NCBI RefSeq assembly: GCF_024708915.1
Contig: NZ_JANJXQ010000133.1
Coordinates: forward strand, 1-64,000
Source of the DNA: Thiobacillus sp.
GTDB taxonomy: Bacteria > Pseudomonadota > Gammaproteobacteria > Burkholderiales > Thiobacillaceae
Direction: 5' to 3'
Length of the DNA stretch: 64,000 bases
Of this stretch, positions 36,836 to 46,627 are shown in pieces (the first letter of the stretch is position 1; each line of letters begins with the position of its first letter). A program made the translations under genes and the position numbers. The notes beneath the pieces were generated by a model. The model saw only the letters and a program-made list of their open reading frames with translations. It ran no database searches and was not told the origin of the DNA.

Positions 36836-37699
36836 ATGTTGAGTTTTTACGTGACGAATCTACTGATACCAGACGATCCAGACGATCTGACGATCACCAC
36901 ACCCGCAGGACTGTGGACCCTGACCAAGGCGCCAAACTTCGTAACAACAAAAGCTGCCATCACAGGGACGACTTTGGCACGTCAACAGCATTTGCCAGTG
37001 GGCGAGACCTATTTCCTTGAAAGCCCAATCAGCATGGACCGAGGTGCAGCCGCGGTGGATCGGGCATTTGATGAGATCACGCCAATCCTGCTGGCAGCGA
37101 GCTATGCGACGGGTATGAGTGTGACGATCAACCGATCGACAATGGGCAGTTCCGTATCGATCATGCAACCGTCAGACCACTGGCCTCGCGCACGCGCGCT
37201 CGGTTCTGGTTCATATGTCATCAGCACATCCAACGAATTCAGCCGACTGGTCGAGGTCTTCGTGCGGGTTTGGCCAACCATGGGGCAAACCGAAAAGGCA
37301 CGTTTGCTGGTACATCACTGGCTCGATGCTCTCGCCTGCTGGTCAATGGAAGACCAATACCTGAGTGCAACGACGTTGTTACAGATCATCGTTGCAACCG
37401 AAGCCCAGAAGCAGGGGAAGGCAAGCCTGACGTACTACAACGGCCTCGAAGACGCCGCAAATCGCATGGGGATCGCACCGCTCAGTCAGGATTTTAAGAA
37501 CATGCGCAATGAACTTATCCACGATGGCCAATTGATTGGCTCCCGATTCGTTGGCCCGCGATCAGCTTGTGACCAAGTCGTCGCGGACGTACTGAACTGG
37601 TTCGATACATATGTCCATGCCGGGCTTGGGCTTGGACCGGTGGCGAAGACACGTTTCGGGGCGAATGACTTCGCTACGCTGAATGCCTACTCGATCTAA
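36836..37699 (+). CDS. HEPN-like protein, otherwise unrecognised
   Basis: A 287-residue protein of unknown family. Near the C-terminus it has the HEPN ribonuclease signature R-x4-H (RNELIH, Arg224 to His229) in a helical context (DFKNMRNELIHDGQLIG), like ApeA/HEPN proteins found in defence islands. The N-terminal half looks beta-rich. It is isolated between leading-region genes, in an A+T-richer stretch than its neighbours, suggesting later insertion. Nuclease activity is inferred from one motif only. Confidence 0.6.
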   Translation: MLSFYVTNLLIPDDPDDLTITTPAGLWTLTKAPNFVTTKAAITGTTLARQQHLPVGETYFLESPISMDRGAAAVDRAFDEITPILLAASYATGMSVTINRSTMGSSVSIMQPSDHWPRARALGSGSYVISTSNEFSRLVEVFVRVWPTMGQTEKARLLVHHWLDALACWSMEDQYLSATTLLQIIVATEAQKQGKASLTYYNGLEDAANRMGIAPLSQDFKNMRNELIHDGQLIGSRFVGPRSACDQVVADVLNWFDTYVHAGLGLGPVAKTRFGANDFATLNAYSI

Positions 37700-37828
37700 A
37701 ATTGCCACGAGGAAATATTTTCCTTGAGCACTGAAATATAGTGCGGTGCCGTAATTTGGCTGTTGGATCAGGGATGCAGCAGCGAGAGAAGCGGCAGGGG
37801 CTGCTGTCTGCCCCAGCCGCATGGAGAA

Positions 37829-38653
37829 TCAGGCTTTCAACTGGCGCAGGCCATCGGCCAGCAGCCAGAGGGCGCGGTTCAGGCGGATGCCGTTGTCGAT
37901 GCCCTGCACGGGCCGGGTGGTCTGGCGGCGACCGTTGGCGGCGCGGGCGCGCAGGCCGCCTTTGATGAGGTTTTCTTGCGCGCGGTTGAACACGCTCCAC
38001 AGGTCGGCCCGGCTGTCGTCGGTGCGACGCGGCATCAGGATTTGGCTTTCCGTGATGGGTGCGGGCTTGTCCTCGTCGTACTTGAGGGCCAGCGCGGCGC
38101 GGGCGAACACTTCCGACTCCCCGGTGTCCAGCGTGATGGCGCTCATGGCATCACGGGATTCCTGCGCCCGGTCGAAGCCGCGCAGGACTTCGTAAGCGCC
38201 TTCGATCACCTGCGTGGCCGCGTCGCCCTTGTGGGGCACGCGCACATCCGCCACGGTGTCGCCACAGACAAGGCCGTTCTGGCATACGAAGCGGAACATG
38301 CCGGCGAGCATCTGATAGCTGCTGGTGCCATCGTGCGAATTCAGCAATATTATTTCGTTGGCCTCGCGACCGTTGATCTGGCTGGCATGGCGCAGCCGGA
38401 TCATATGCTTGGTGTAGTCGCGGCGGTTGTCCTGCCGCACGCGGGTCTGGCACACCATGAAGGGCTTGAAGCCTTCGCCGCGCAGTTCCTGCAAAACGGT
38501 GGCGGTCGGAATGTAGCTGTACCGCTCCGAGACGCTTTCATGCGGGGCCTCCGCGAAGATGGACGGGGCCACGGCCCGGATTTGGTCGTCCGACAAGGGA
38601 TGTTCCGAGCGCAGCACCGGGGAACGGGAAGCGAAACGGGTTGCGAGTTGCAT
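37829..38653 (-). CDS. DUF932 domain protein
   Basis: A 274-residue protein of the DUF932 (phage/plasmid-like, LGT_TIGR03299-related) group, with YSYIPTATVLQELRGEGFKP, RHASQINGREANEIILLNSHDG and FRFVCQNGLVCGDTVADVRVPHK. Function unknown; it is common in conjugative-element leading regions. The ATG at 38653 gives the family length. Confidence 0.88.
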   Translation of the reverse strand: MQLATRFASRSPVLRSEHPLSDDQIRAVAPSIFAEAPHESVSERYSYIPTATVLQELRGEGFKPFMVCQTRVRQDNRRDYTKHMIRLRHASQINGREANEIILLNSHDGTSSYQMLAGMFRFVCQNGLVCGDTVADVRVPHKGDAATQVIEGAYEVLRGFDRAQESRDAMSAITLDTGESEVFARAALALKYDEDKPAPITESQILMPRRTDDSRADLWSVFNRAQENLIKGGLRARAANGRRQTTRPVQGIDNGIRLNRALWLLADGLRQLKA

Positions 38654-39122
38654 GGTCTTTCTCCTGACAAAGGGTTTGCTGTTGAAACCACACACCGGAT
38701 TCCTAGATTCGGAGCCCGCCTTTCGGCTTTCCGGTGGGGTCGGCGCGGAGACCTGGGCCGGCCTCGTTGCCACCGTTTTTCCTGAGTTCATCGCCCGCGA
38801 CGGTCAGGAGCGCGCGGACGGGAGCCGTCAAGGAGGCAAGCGCCGGGTGGGTGCGGCCCGCAGCGCAGCGAGGACCCGGCCCGGCGCGCCTTGATGGCGC
38901 ACGGACGCGAGCTACGGTCGCGGACAAGGTGATGGGCGAAGGAAGATGGCTAGACAGGCAATCGGCCGTAGTTGGCGCAGGCCCACGCAAGCGAAGCGCG
39001 CAGCGCCGTGGGCGCGAAGACCGATCCCGTTTTGTTCGGTGGTCTTTGATGGAGCGCTAAGCTCGATGCCGCCAATAATTCAAAAAGGGCGCCGCCGAAA
39101 CCGACGACGCCCGTAGCGACGG
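38654..39122. other. gene-poor gap upstream of DUF932
   Basis: 469 bp with no credible gene. G+C-rich, with short inverted segments (for example CAGCGCCGTGGGCGC). It must include the DUF932 promoter on the minus strand. Confidence 0.35.
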
Positions 39123-39470
39123 CTAAGTCAAGATGCGTCCCGCAAGACGTGCCTCGCGCGCATAGGCGCTAATCGACTTGGTCGCAGTGAAGTTTTGGTC
39201 GCGTTCCACTGGGAGTCCAAGTTGCCCCCGGATCGCTACCAACTCCGCCAGGCTTACCCAGCCCAGTTCGGGGCACCCCAGGCCCAGGTCGCAGAGGCCA
39301 AACGCATGGTCGTGCTCGTCTGGATCAATTTCCGTCAGCAGCCAGGTGGCGCCGGCATCCGGGGTGAACAGCTTGACCACAGGCAGTGGGTCGAAGTCCT
39401 CGCTCTCAAGCGACTGCCGGCCGTTGGCCAGAAGTTCCGCACGTTGTTCGTCGGTGATCAGCTTCGTCAT
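39123..39470 (-). CDS. DUF2958 domain protein (copy 2)
   Basis: A 115-residue paralogue of the gene at 33549-33899 (shared LFTPDA.ATWLL and LGLGCPELG..SL patterns). Function unknown. Its upstream region is repeated upstream of radC, suggesting joint control. Confidence 0.86.
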   Translation of the reverse strand: MTKLITDEQRAELLANGRQSLESEDFDPLPVVKLFTPDAGATWLLTEIDPDEHDHAFGLCDLGLGCPELGWVSLAELVAIRGQLGLPVERDQNFTATKSISAYAREARLAGRILT

Positions 39471-39498
39471 GGTCTTCTCCTTGGAAGGATTCAGGGCG

Positions 39499-40558
39499 GG
39501 ATTGCCCGAGACCGCGACAAGCACGGCGCAGCGCAGCAGTCAGGGTTCGCAGACGGCCGCAGGACGCCAGCGTGCAAGGCACGCGCAGACCTTGACGGTG
39601 AGAACGTCGTGATAAGGTGAAGGGAACAGCAAGCCAGCCCACATTACGCTCCGCAATCGCCTGGGGGACGTACGGAGTTACTTAACCCCGAAAAGGATCA
39701 AAGTCGTTGCCCTTGAAGTAACGGAAGCGTAAAGCCAGCGGGCAAACCGATCAGGCGCAGCCTGTTCGGTGCTCTTGGGGCGCCAAGCTTGCGCGGCGGG
39801 GTGGGCGGAGCCGACCCCTGGAGTTGGCAAGACATGTATCGACGGTCGCGGCAAAAAAGGGGCGCAAGGCCCCAGGGGTTAGAGAAGCCCGCGTTCGGCG
39901 AACGACAGGATGTTGGCGCCAGCGACTACCAAGTGATCCAGCACCCGCACATCCACCAAGGCCAACGCTGACTTGAGCGTCTGCGTCAGCATTTCGTCCG
40001 CCCGCGACGGCTCGGGCACACCGGATGGGTGGTTATGCACCAGGATCAGCGCCGCCGAGTTGCGTGCCAGCGACTCCTTGACCACCTCGCGCGGATACAC
40101 CGATGTTTGGCTCACCGTGCCGCGGAACATCTCGACGTAGTCGATAACACGGTTCTGCGCATCCAGATGGATGATCGCGAATACCTCGTGCTCCAGTGTC
40201 CCGAGTTTGATCCGCAGGAAGTTGCGCACCACCTGCGGCGAGGTCAGCGCCTCACTGCCGTTCATCTGCCCGGACAGCACGCGCAGCGCTGCCTGCAGTA
40301 CCTCGTCGGCCTTGGCCGGACGGTAATCGCCAGCGACATCGCGAACGAGAAGGGAGGAATCCAAAGAAGAGGAATGTTGCGACATGATCGTGCTCCGGTT
40401 CGAATCGGGCGGAATTGCCCGGAACCGGCGACACACGGCGCAGCGCAGCGGTCAGGGGTCGAAGACGGCCGCCAGGCCGCAAGCGGTCAACCGCAGGGCA
40501 GGACGCGCAGCCCTTGATGGCGAGAACGACGTGGTACGTTGAAGGGAACAGCAAGACC
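39499..40558. repeat. duplicated leader region upstream of DUF2958 copy 2 and radC
   Basis: About 135 bp at 39499-39631 matches about 140 bp at 40418-40558: shared CGGCGCAGCGCAGC.GTCAGGG, AGACGGCCGC and GAGAACG.CGTG.TA followed by GAAGGGAACAGCAAG. Each copy lies upstream of a minus-strand gene, 28 bp before DUF2958 and 32 bp before radC, so this is probably a duplicated promoter/leader rather than a gene remnant. Confidence 0.6.
39879..40385 (-). CDS. radC: RadC-family JAB/MPN-domain protein
   Basis: A 168-residue RadC-like protein with the JAMM metal motif VHNHPSGVPEPSRAD and the preceding glutamate segment VFAIIHLDAQNR. RadC paralogues of this short type are regular genes of conjugative elements; their activity is unproven. 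The ATG at 40385 gives the normal start. Confidence 0.92.
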   Translation of the reverse strand: MSQHSSSLDSSLLVRDVAGDYRPAKADEVLQAALRVLSGQMNGSEALTSPQVVRNFLRIKLGTLEHEVFAIIHLDAQNRVIDYVEMFRGTVSQTSVYPREVVKESLARNSAALILVHNHPSGVPEPSRADEMLTQTLKSALALVDVRVLDHLVVAGANILSFAERGLL

Positions 40559-40795
40559 GCCTCTCACACACCAACAGCAGTGGGTGGCAAGCAGGGCGCG
40601 CAGGCCGGAACGCAGAGAAGGCCGGAGGCGTCAGGGACCAAAGCCGAATGGCCGCGATTCGGCACGAAGCGTGGGGCGTAGCCCGCGAGCCCGACGGCGG
40701 TACGCCGGGACGCAGGAGCAAACAGGGAAAAAATTCACGAGACATAATGCAGCAATGTGGTGTAATGTGGTGCAAGGTAGCGTTCGAGGCGCCCA
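40386..40795. other. intergenic region upstream of radC
   Basis: About 410 bp: the duplicated leader (40418-40558), a second G+C-rich repeat (40585-40715) shared with 36600-36726, then A+T-richer DNA before the first defence operon. No gene seen. Confidence 0.45.
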
Positions 40796-40990
40796 ATGAA
40801 GCAATCAAAGCTTGATGATGAAGTGAATTTGCCACCCATTGTTCGGGTGTCTGTAAGCCTTCCTCGGGGGCTTCACGCCGAGTTGGAGCAAATCGCGCGC
40901 GACAAGAAAGTCTCGCTGGCGTGGGTCATTCGGGACGCGGCGGAGAAGTATGTTGCCGACCAGTGGCCTCTGTTGGCCCAGACCAAATGA
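40796..40990 (+). CDS. small ribbon-helix-helix protein, first gene of the R-M operon
   Basis: A 64-residue CopG/Arc-like DNA-binding protein (VRVSVSLPRGLHAELEQIARD, then VSLAWVIRDAAEKYV). It is 3 bp before vsr and heads the operon, so a control-protein role, timing methyltransferase and nuclease expression, is plausible. Confidence 0.8.
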   Translation: MKQSKLDDEVNLPPIVRVSVSLPRGLHAELEQIARDKKVSLAWVIRDAAEKYVADQWPLLAQTK

Positions 40991-40993
40991 CAT

Positions 40994-41401
40994 ATGGACA
41001 GCGTTACTCCCGCTCGGCGTTCGGAAATCATGGGGCGAGTGCGCTCGCGCCACACCAAGCCGGAAATGACGATTCGACGGATGGTGCATGCGATGGGCTA
41101 TCGATATCGCCTGCACGCGAAGGATTTTCCTGGCAAGCCAGACTTGGTGTTTCGCGCCCGCAAGAAGGTTGTATTCGTTCATGGTTGCTTTTGGCACAGG
41201 CACGCGGGGTGCGCGTTGGCCAGACTGCCAAAATCTCGCCAGGAGTTCTGGCTTCCGAAGCTCGAAGCGAACCGGCAGCGTGACATGAAGAACGAAAGCG
41301 CGCTTCGAGACGCGGGTTGGGATGTGCTGACGATTTGGGAATGCGAGTTGAGCGATATCGCTCGGCTCAAGACAAGAATATGGGGATTTCTCGATGCGTA
41401 G
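40994..41401 (+). CDS. vsr: very short patch repair endonuclease Vsr
   Basis: Nicks at T:G mismatches produced by deamination of 5-methylcytosine. The 135 residues include RSEIMGRVRSRHTKPEM, the catalytic PGKPDLVF (Asp) and VFVHGCFWHRH (histidine and zinc ligands). It overlaps the Dcm start by 8 bp, matching its role as partner of a cytosine methyltransferase. Confidence 0.95.
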   Translation: MDSVTPARRSEIMGRVRSRHTKPEMTIRRMVHAMGYRYRLHAKDFPGKPDLVFRARKKVVFVHGCFWHRHAGCALARLPKSRQEFWLPKLEANRQRDMKNESALRDAGWDVLTIWECELSDIARLKTRIWGFLDA

Positions 41402-42581
41402 CGTCGAACTTTTCGCAGGGGCGGGAGGGCTCGCCATCGGCATGGCGAACGCTGGATTTCAGCACGCGGCTGTCGTTGAATGGGATCACGACGCTTGCGA
41501 GACATTCCGCGAGAATCAACGTCACCATGCCCACGCGGTGGAAGGTTGGCCCGTGCATGAGGTTGACGCGCGGACCTTCAATTTCAGTTCGCTCGGTCGG
41601 GATATCGAAGTGGTTTCCGGAGGCCCTCCATGCCAGCCATTCTCGATGGGCGGCAAGCATCAGGGACAGCGCGACGATAGAAACATGTTCCCCGAGGCGG
41701 TCCGGGCGGTACGCGAGTTGATGCCGAAGGCGTTCATTTTCGAGAATGTCAAAGGGCTCACACGGAAGAGCTTCGCTTCATATTTCTCGTACATCCATCT
41801 GCAACTTCAGTATCCGGAATTGGCACGGCGCAAAGGCGAGAACTGGATGCAGCACCGTGCGCGTCTGGAACAGCACCATTCCTCCAACAAGGGGGCGGCG
41901 ACATACAACGTGTTGTTCAACGTGTTGAACGCCGCCGACTATGGCGTGCCGCAGAAGCGGCAACGAGTGTTTCTTGTTGGTTTTCGTTCCGACGTGGGCG
42001 CGCGATGGTCTTTTCCAGAGCCGACACATTCCGAGGAAGCGCTGCTAATTTCAAAATGGATCGATGGCGCCTATTGGGATGAACACGGCATCAGTCGCAA
42101 GCGAAGGCAGGAAATCCCGCCACGGTATGCTAAACGTGTTGAACTCTTGCGCTCCACGCCTCGCTTGCTAACGCTTGACCGTTGGCGAACCACCCGCGAC
42201 GCGTTGAGCAATCTTCCCGATCCGGAGTCCGATCGAGATCACGAAATTCCAAACCACGTGTTCACCCCGGGAGCCAGAACTTATGTGGGCCACACGGGGA
42301 GCGCCTTGGATGAACCGTCAAAAACGCTAAAGGCCGGATATCACGGTGTTCCGGGCGGCGAAAACATGTTCGTGAAGGATGATGGCACGGTTCGCTATTT
42401 CACGGTTCGGGAATCCGCGCGACTGCAAACCTTCCCGGACGAATACGAATTCCGAGGCTCGTGGAGTCAAACCATGCGTCAACTTGGCAACGCCGTGCCG
42501 GTGAAACTGGCGGAGGTGGTGGCTCGCTCCGTGGCGGCCAGTTTAAGCGCGTGCGCGAATCCAACCCGAATCAAGAATTGA
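41394..42581 (+). CDS. DNA (cytosine-5) methyltransferase
   Basis: A 395-residue C5 methyltransferase with ordered motifs: I FAGAGGLAIGM, IV GGPPCQPFS (catalytic Cys), VI FENVKGL, VIII QKRQRVFLVG, IX around RESARLQTFPDEYEF and X QLGNAVPVKLAE. It protects the host at the site cut by the operon nuclease; the specificity cannot be read from the sequence. It is translationally coupled to vsr. Confidence 0.96.
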   Translation: MRSVELFAGAGGLAIGMANAGFQHAAVVEWDHDACETFRENQRHHAHAVEGWPVHEVDARTFNFSSLGRDIEVVSGGPPCQPFSMGGKHQGQRDDRNMFPEAVRAVRELMPKAFIFENVKGLTRKSFASYFSYIHLQLQYPELARRKGENWMQHRARLEQHHSSNKGAATYNVLFNVLNAADYGVPQKRQRVFLVGFRSDVGARWSFPEPTHSEEALLISKWIDGAYWDEHGISRKRRQEIPPRYAKRVELLRSTPRLLTLDRWRTTRDALSNLPDPESDRDHEIPNHVFTPGARTYVGHTGSALDEPSKTLKAGYHGVPGGENMFVKDDGTVRYFTVRESARLQTFPDEYEFRGSWSQTMRQLGNAVPVKLAEVVARSVAASLSACANPTRIKN

Positions 42582-42600
42582 TCAAAGGACAAGGACTGAC

Positions 42601-44949
42601 ATGGCCAACGATTTCGATCTGACTCCCGATCCCCGTGTTCTTCAGATTCTTGGCGAGATTAATCTCGACCAATGGAAGTGTCTGGCGGAACTGATTGACA
42701 ACGGTGTGGATGCCTTCATCAATTCGAATCGCGCAGGAGAGCCAGTTGACTCGCCGTGCGTGTCGATCAGTTTGCCCACACAGGATCGGGCCGATGCCGC
42801 TGTGGCAATCCGGGACAACGGTCCCGGTATGACGATCGAACAGTTGGAGAGGGCTGTCCGGGCCGGTTGGAGCGGAAACAATCCGTTGGACAACCTTGGC
42901 CTTTTCGGCATGGGTTTCAATATCGCCACCGCGCGCCTGGGCATGGTCACCGAGGTTTATGCGACGCGCGCGGGAGATCAGGAATGGACGGGCTTGCGGA
43001 TCGACCTCAATGAGTTGCGTCGCACTCGGAGTTATCACACGCCACGCCTCACCAGGCCGAAGCCCGATCCTTCAGCGCACGGGACGGAAATCAAGATTCT
43101 CCAGCTCAAAGCGGATCAGCGTCTGTACTTTTCGAAGAACGCCAATCATCAAAAGATTCGTAGGCAGTTGGCGCGTGTCTATGCGCCACTGCTCCTTTCC
43201 AAGGAGAACTCGTTCACCCTGCAACTCAATGGCCAGAACGTTCAGGCGAAGCGCCCATGTCACTGGGACCCGGACCGGTCCGTGCAAGGGAGCGATGGGA
43301 AGCCGGTCCACGCCGTGGAAAGTTTCGATTACGCGCTCCCTTCACGCCACTATTGTTTGACCTGCATGATCTCCTTTTCAGGGCAACAAGGCTGCCCGAC
43401 CGGCGGCCCGGACTGCAAGACAATCGAGGTCAAGCGTCGGCTGCATGGTTGGGTGGGGTTGCAGCGTTACATGCACGAGGAGGACTTTGGCATAGACATC
43501 GTTCGGAACGGACGGGTCATCGAAGTCCAGAACAAGGATTTGTTTGTATGGACCGGAGGCGAGAGACCCGAACGCGAATATCCGATCGACGATCAGCGCA
43601 ATAGAGGACGATTTATCGGCGAGGTGCATCTAGACCATTGTCGGGTGAGTTACACCAAGGACCGGTTCGAACGTGATGACACGTCCTGGGCGGAAATGGT
43701 GAACCTAATCCGCGGGGATGGGCCATTGCAGCCTCAGAAAGCTCGCGCCTTGGGGTACGAGCCCCCGGATGCGCCATTGTATCGTCTATTCCAAGCTTTC
43801 CGCCGAAGCAGCCCCCAGGGCAAGACTGGGCGTTGGTCTCGGATTCTCGCTGTCAAGAACAACGAACGCGCCATGGAAATGGCCGACTTGTTCTACAAGG
43901 GCGATCCAGAACACCAAACGGACGAGAAGTGGTACGCGCTGGTGGAGGAGGAGGATCGTGGAATTGTGGGCGCAACTCCGATCGCCACCGGGCCGGGCTC
44001 GGCGGCACCGGCGGCTCCCGATGGCTTTCTCGACGAGGGTGATTCGGCATCGGAAACGGGTGGCACGGACAACAAGATACTCGAACCGGCGAGTGGTACG
44101 GATAAGACGGAAACAGTTGTGGTTCCGGTTCGCCAGAAGTTGCATGAACTGTCCCGTGTGTACAAGCATCCTTTGCTCAAGGTCGAATTCACGGTTGAGG
44201 CGTTCGTGGTGACCGCGAACGATCCGGATCTGCCGCGCAAGTCGCCCTGGATTCTGAAAATCGAGGATCCGGGCACACGCACATTCCTGTTTCTCTTCGA
44301 TCCCGATCATCCGGTGTTTCGTTCCGTCACGATGACACCAATGGACGCGGTTCTTTGCGAACTCGCGTTCAAGACTTATGAGTTCCTTCGAGACACGAGT
44401 CCCGACTCGGCGGTATTCGCCACCATTCTCGCGGATTTCCGTGGCGAGTACGCCGATGACACAAAACTTGATCCGAAAAGCATCATTGCGTTCGCCGACG
44501 CGGCGCTTAGGGAAATCGCCCAATCCATTGGACCCATTGGCGACATAAGCGTGTTTGGTTCGTTGTTCGGGGGATTGCCACAACCCGCGCAGGACAGAAT
44601 TCGTCGCAAGCTGGCGTCGACGGGTATATCGAGCGTGCAGGCGGTGATCGACTCCGGCGAGTTCCTCGCATATGCCGAAGCCGCCGATATTCGGTCCTTT
44701 GTGCGTCAGCACCCGGGGTTGTTTTTCGATGGCAAGTTCTGGGCGCAGCCCTATGCGAGCTTGGATTACGGTGATGAGAAAGTTAACGCGGAAGCTCGTG
44801 ACCGGGTGATCGAACGATACGACGCATATTTGGCGGATGCTGTTTGGTTGGCTTCACAGAGCCCACGCGATCTTGATCGATGCGATCGGGACGAGTTGAT
44901 CCGCGCGACTCTCTCCGTCCGCATTCTTGGGTCGGACGGAAACATGTGA
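42601..44949 (+). CDS. GHKL-type ATPase of the restriction module
   Basis: A 782-residue protein with an N-terminal Hsp90/MutL/MORC-type ATP-binding domain: N box LAELIDNGVDAF, DNGPGMT and GLFGMGFNIA. The middle and C-terminal parts are unrecognised. Such ATPases accompany Vsr/Dcm modules in several defence islands and probably act as an ATP-gated clamp or effector. It follows dcm by 19 bp, with an AAGGA site. Confidence 0.85.
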   Translation: MANDFDLTPDPRVLQILGEINLDQWKCLAELIDNGVDAFINSNRAGEPVDSPCVSISLPTQDRADAAVAIRDNGPGMTIEQLERAVRAGWSGNNPLDNLGLFGMGFNIATARLGMVTEVYATRAGDQEWTGLRIDLNELRRTRSYHTPRLTRPKPDPSAHGTEIKILQLKADQRLYFSKNANHQKIRRQLARVYAPLLLSKENSFTLQLNGQNVQAKRPCHWDPDRSVQGSDGKPVHAVESFDYALPSRHYCLTCMISFSGQQGCPTGGPDCKTIEVKRRLHGWVGLQRYMHEEDFGIDIVRNGRVIEVQNKDLFVWTGGERPEREYPIDDQRNRGRFIGEVHLDHCRVSYTKDRFERDDTSWAEMVNLIRGDGPLQPQKARALGYEPPDAPLYRLFQAFRRSSPQGKTGRWSRILAVKNNERAMEMADLFYKGDPEHQTDEKWYALVEEEDRGIVGATPIATGPGSAAPAAPDGFLDEGDSASETGGTDNKILEPASGTDKTETVVVPVRQKLHELSRVYKHPLLKVEFTVEAFVVTANDPDLPRKSPWILKIEDPGTRTFLFLFDPDHPVFRSVTMTPMDAVLCELAFKTYEFLRDTSPDSAVFATILADFRGEYADDTKLDPKSIIAFADAALREIAQSIGPIGDISVFGSLFGGLPQPAQDRIRRKLASTGISSVQAVIDSGEFLAYAEAADIRSFVRQHPGLFFDGKFWAQPYASLDYGDEKVNAEARDRVIERYDAYLADAVWLASQSPRDLDRCDRDELIRATLSVRILGSDGNM

Positions 44950-44950
44950 C

Positions 44951-46627
44951 ATGGAGGGCTACTTCCTCGATTCGCGACGGCTCCTTAATGGTTCCTGGCG
45001 CGCCTTTGAGCGTGATGTCGCTCGACTTCTGGTGCAGAACGCCTTTGAGGATGTTCGCATCGTCGGCGGGTCGGGGGACCGTGGCGCCGATGTTCTGGGA
45101 GTTAAGAATGGGCAGCTCTGGGTTATCCAGTGCAAGTTCACCAGTGATAGCTATCCCGACCCCCATGCGGTTGACGAAGTGGTCGAGGCGTCACGTTACT
45201 ATGAGGCGGATAGGCTGGCGATAGCGACATCCCGCGCTTTCGGGCCAGCGCTGAACACGGCGATTGACCGATGGGGGCGTCTTGGCATCCGTATTGATCC
45301 GCTGCCGCCCGGCACGCTGATCGAAATGATGCGACGCAGCCCGGAGTACCCGAGGGCTCGGCGCGATCTGCGCGATTACCAGGATGATTGTGTTCAGCGT
45401 CTTGGTGCCGCGCTTCGGGAAACAGGACGGGGGCAACTGGTTCTCGCCACCGGCTTGGGGAAGACGGTGGTGATGGCCGAGACAACGGCGCAGCTCCTTC
45501 GAGATGGCGTAATCGATTCTGGGCGGATATTGGTACTTGCCGACAAACGCGAACTGGTCGAACAACTTCAGCGTGAATTTTGGCAACAATTACCGAAAAG
45601 CATCCCCAGCCATCTTCTGGTGGGCGGCGAACAACCGACATTCTGGGATGGCATCACATTCGCGACGGTTCAGAGCGTTCTACCGCGGCTGGGGACGTTG
45701 CCTCAGTTTGGCCTCGTATGGGTGGACGAGGCTCATCATATTGGCTCGGAAAGCTTCCGTCGCGTGATTGACGATCTTGCAGCTCCCATGGTGGGAGGTG
45801 CCACGGCTACGCCATGGCGGGGCGATCGCTTCGATATCGACACTATTCTAGGACAACCCGTTGCGAAAATCGGCATCGACGAGGGGCTGCGTCGAGGTTT
45901 CCTTTGCGAGGCGGACTACCGTCTGCTGGCGGACAACATCGATTGGGAGTTCGTTCGAACGCAGTCGAGGCATGAATATTCACTCAAGGAATTGAACACT
46001 CGTCTGTTGATCCCGACCCGCGACGAGGAGGCCGCGCGTGTCATCGCGGACACCTTCAAGACCGAGGAGCGCCGCAGTGTCATTGTGTTTTGCGCGGGTG
46101 TTGAACACGCGAAAACCTTCGCCGCGATGTTGCGCCTGTATGGATTCAAGTCCGCGTTCATAACCGGGGAGATGGAGCCCCGTGAGCGGGAAAAGACCAT
46201 GGCCGGCTTGCGGCGCGGGATCATCAATGCGGTGACGACTGTCGACATTTTTAACGAGGGTGTGGACGTGCCGGATGTGGACATGCTGGCGTTCATGCGA
46301 GTCACCCACAGCCGACGCATTTTCGTTCAGCAGCTTGGTCGAGGCTTGCGTTTGGCGCCGAACAAGAAAAAGGTTGTCGTGCTCGACTTTGTAAGCGATT
46401 TACGCCGAATTTCCGAGGTCATTGATCTCCAGAAGTCAATCACGGGAGATGTGGAGCGACTCGATCTGGTGGAGCGGGTGGTTCAGTTTTCCGACCAAGG
46501 TGCCGGCCACTTCATGTTCGAGTGGCTCCTGGATCAAGCGGACCTTTTCAATCGAGAGGGGGACGCGAAATTGGAACTGCCAGAGTTCAACTTTCCCATG
46601 CCTGTCCCACCAGGAGCGGTCCAATGA
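44951..46627 (+). CDS. Mrr-like nuclease fused to SF2 helicase
   Basis: A 558-residue restriction protein. Residues 1 to about 140 form a PD-(D/E)xK nuclease of the Mrr type (GDRGADVLG..WVIQCKF). The rest is a superfamily 2 helicase: Walker A TGLGKTVVMAE, VWVDEAHHIG, ATATPWRGD and motif VI QQLGRGLRLAP. The ATG at 44951 lies 1 bp after the GHKL stop; an upstream start would read into that gene. Probably the DNA-cleaving and translocating arm of the module. Confidence 0.9.
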   Translation: MEGYFLDSRRLLNGSWRAFERDVARLLVQNAFEDVRIVGGSGDRGADVLGVKNGQLWVIQCKFTSDSYPDPHAVDEVVEASRYYEADRLAIATSRAFGPALNTAIDRWGRLGIRIDPLPPGTLIEMMRRSPEYPRARRDLRDYQDDCVQRLGAALRETGRGQLVLATGLGKTVVMAETTAQLLRDGVIDSGRILVLADKRELVEQLQREFWQQLPKSIPSHLLVGGEQPTFWDGITFATVQSVLPRLGTLPQFGLVWVDEAHHIGSESFRRVIDDLAAPMVGGATATPWRGDRFDIDTILGQPVAKIGIDEGLRRGFLCEADYRLLADNIDWEFVRTQSRHEYSLKELNTRLLIPTRDEEAARVIADTFKTEERRSVIVFCAGVEHAKTFAAMLRLYGFKSAFITGEMEPREREKTMAGLRRGIINAVTTVDIFNEGVDVPDVDMLAFMRVTHSRRIFVQQLGRGLRLAPNKKKVVVLDFVSDLRRISEVIDLQKSITGDVERLDLVERVVQFSDQGAGHFMFEWLLDQADLFNREGDAKLELPEFNFPMPVPPGAVQ

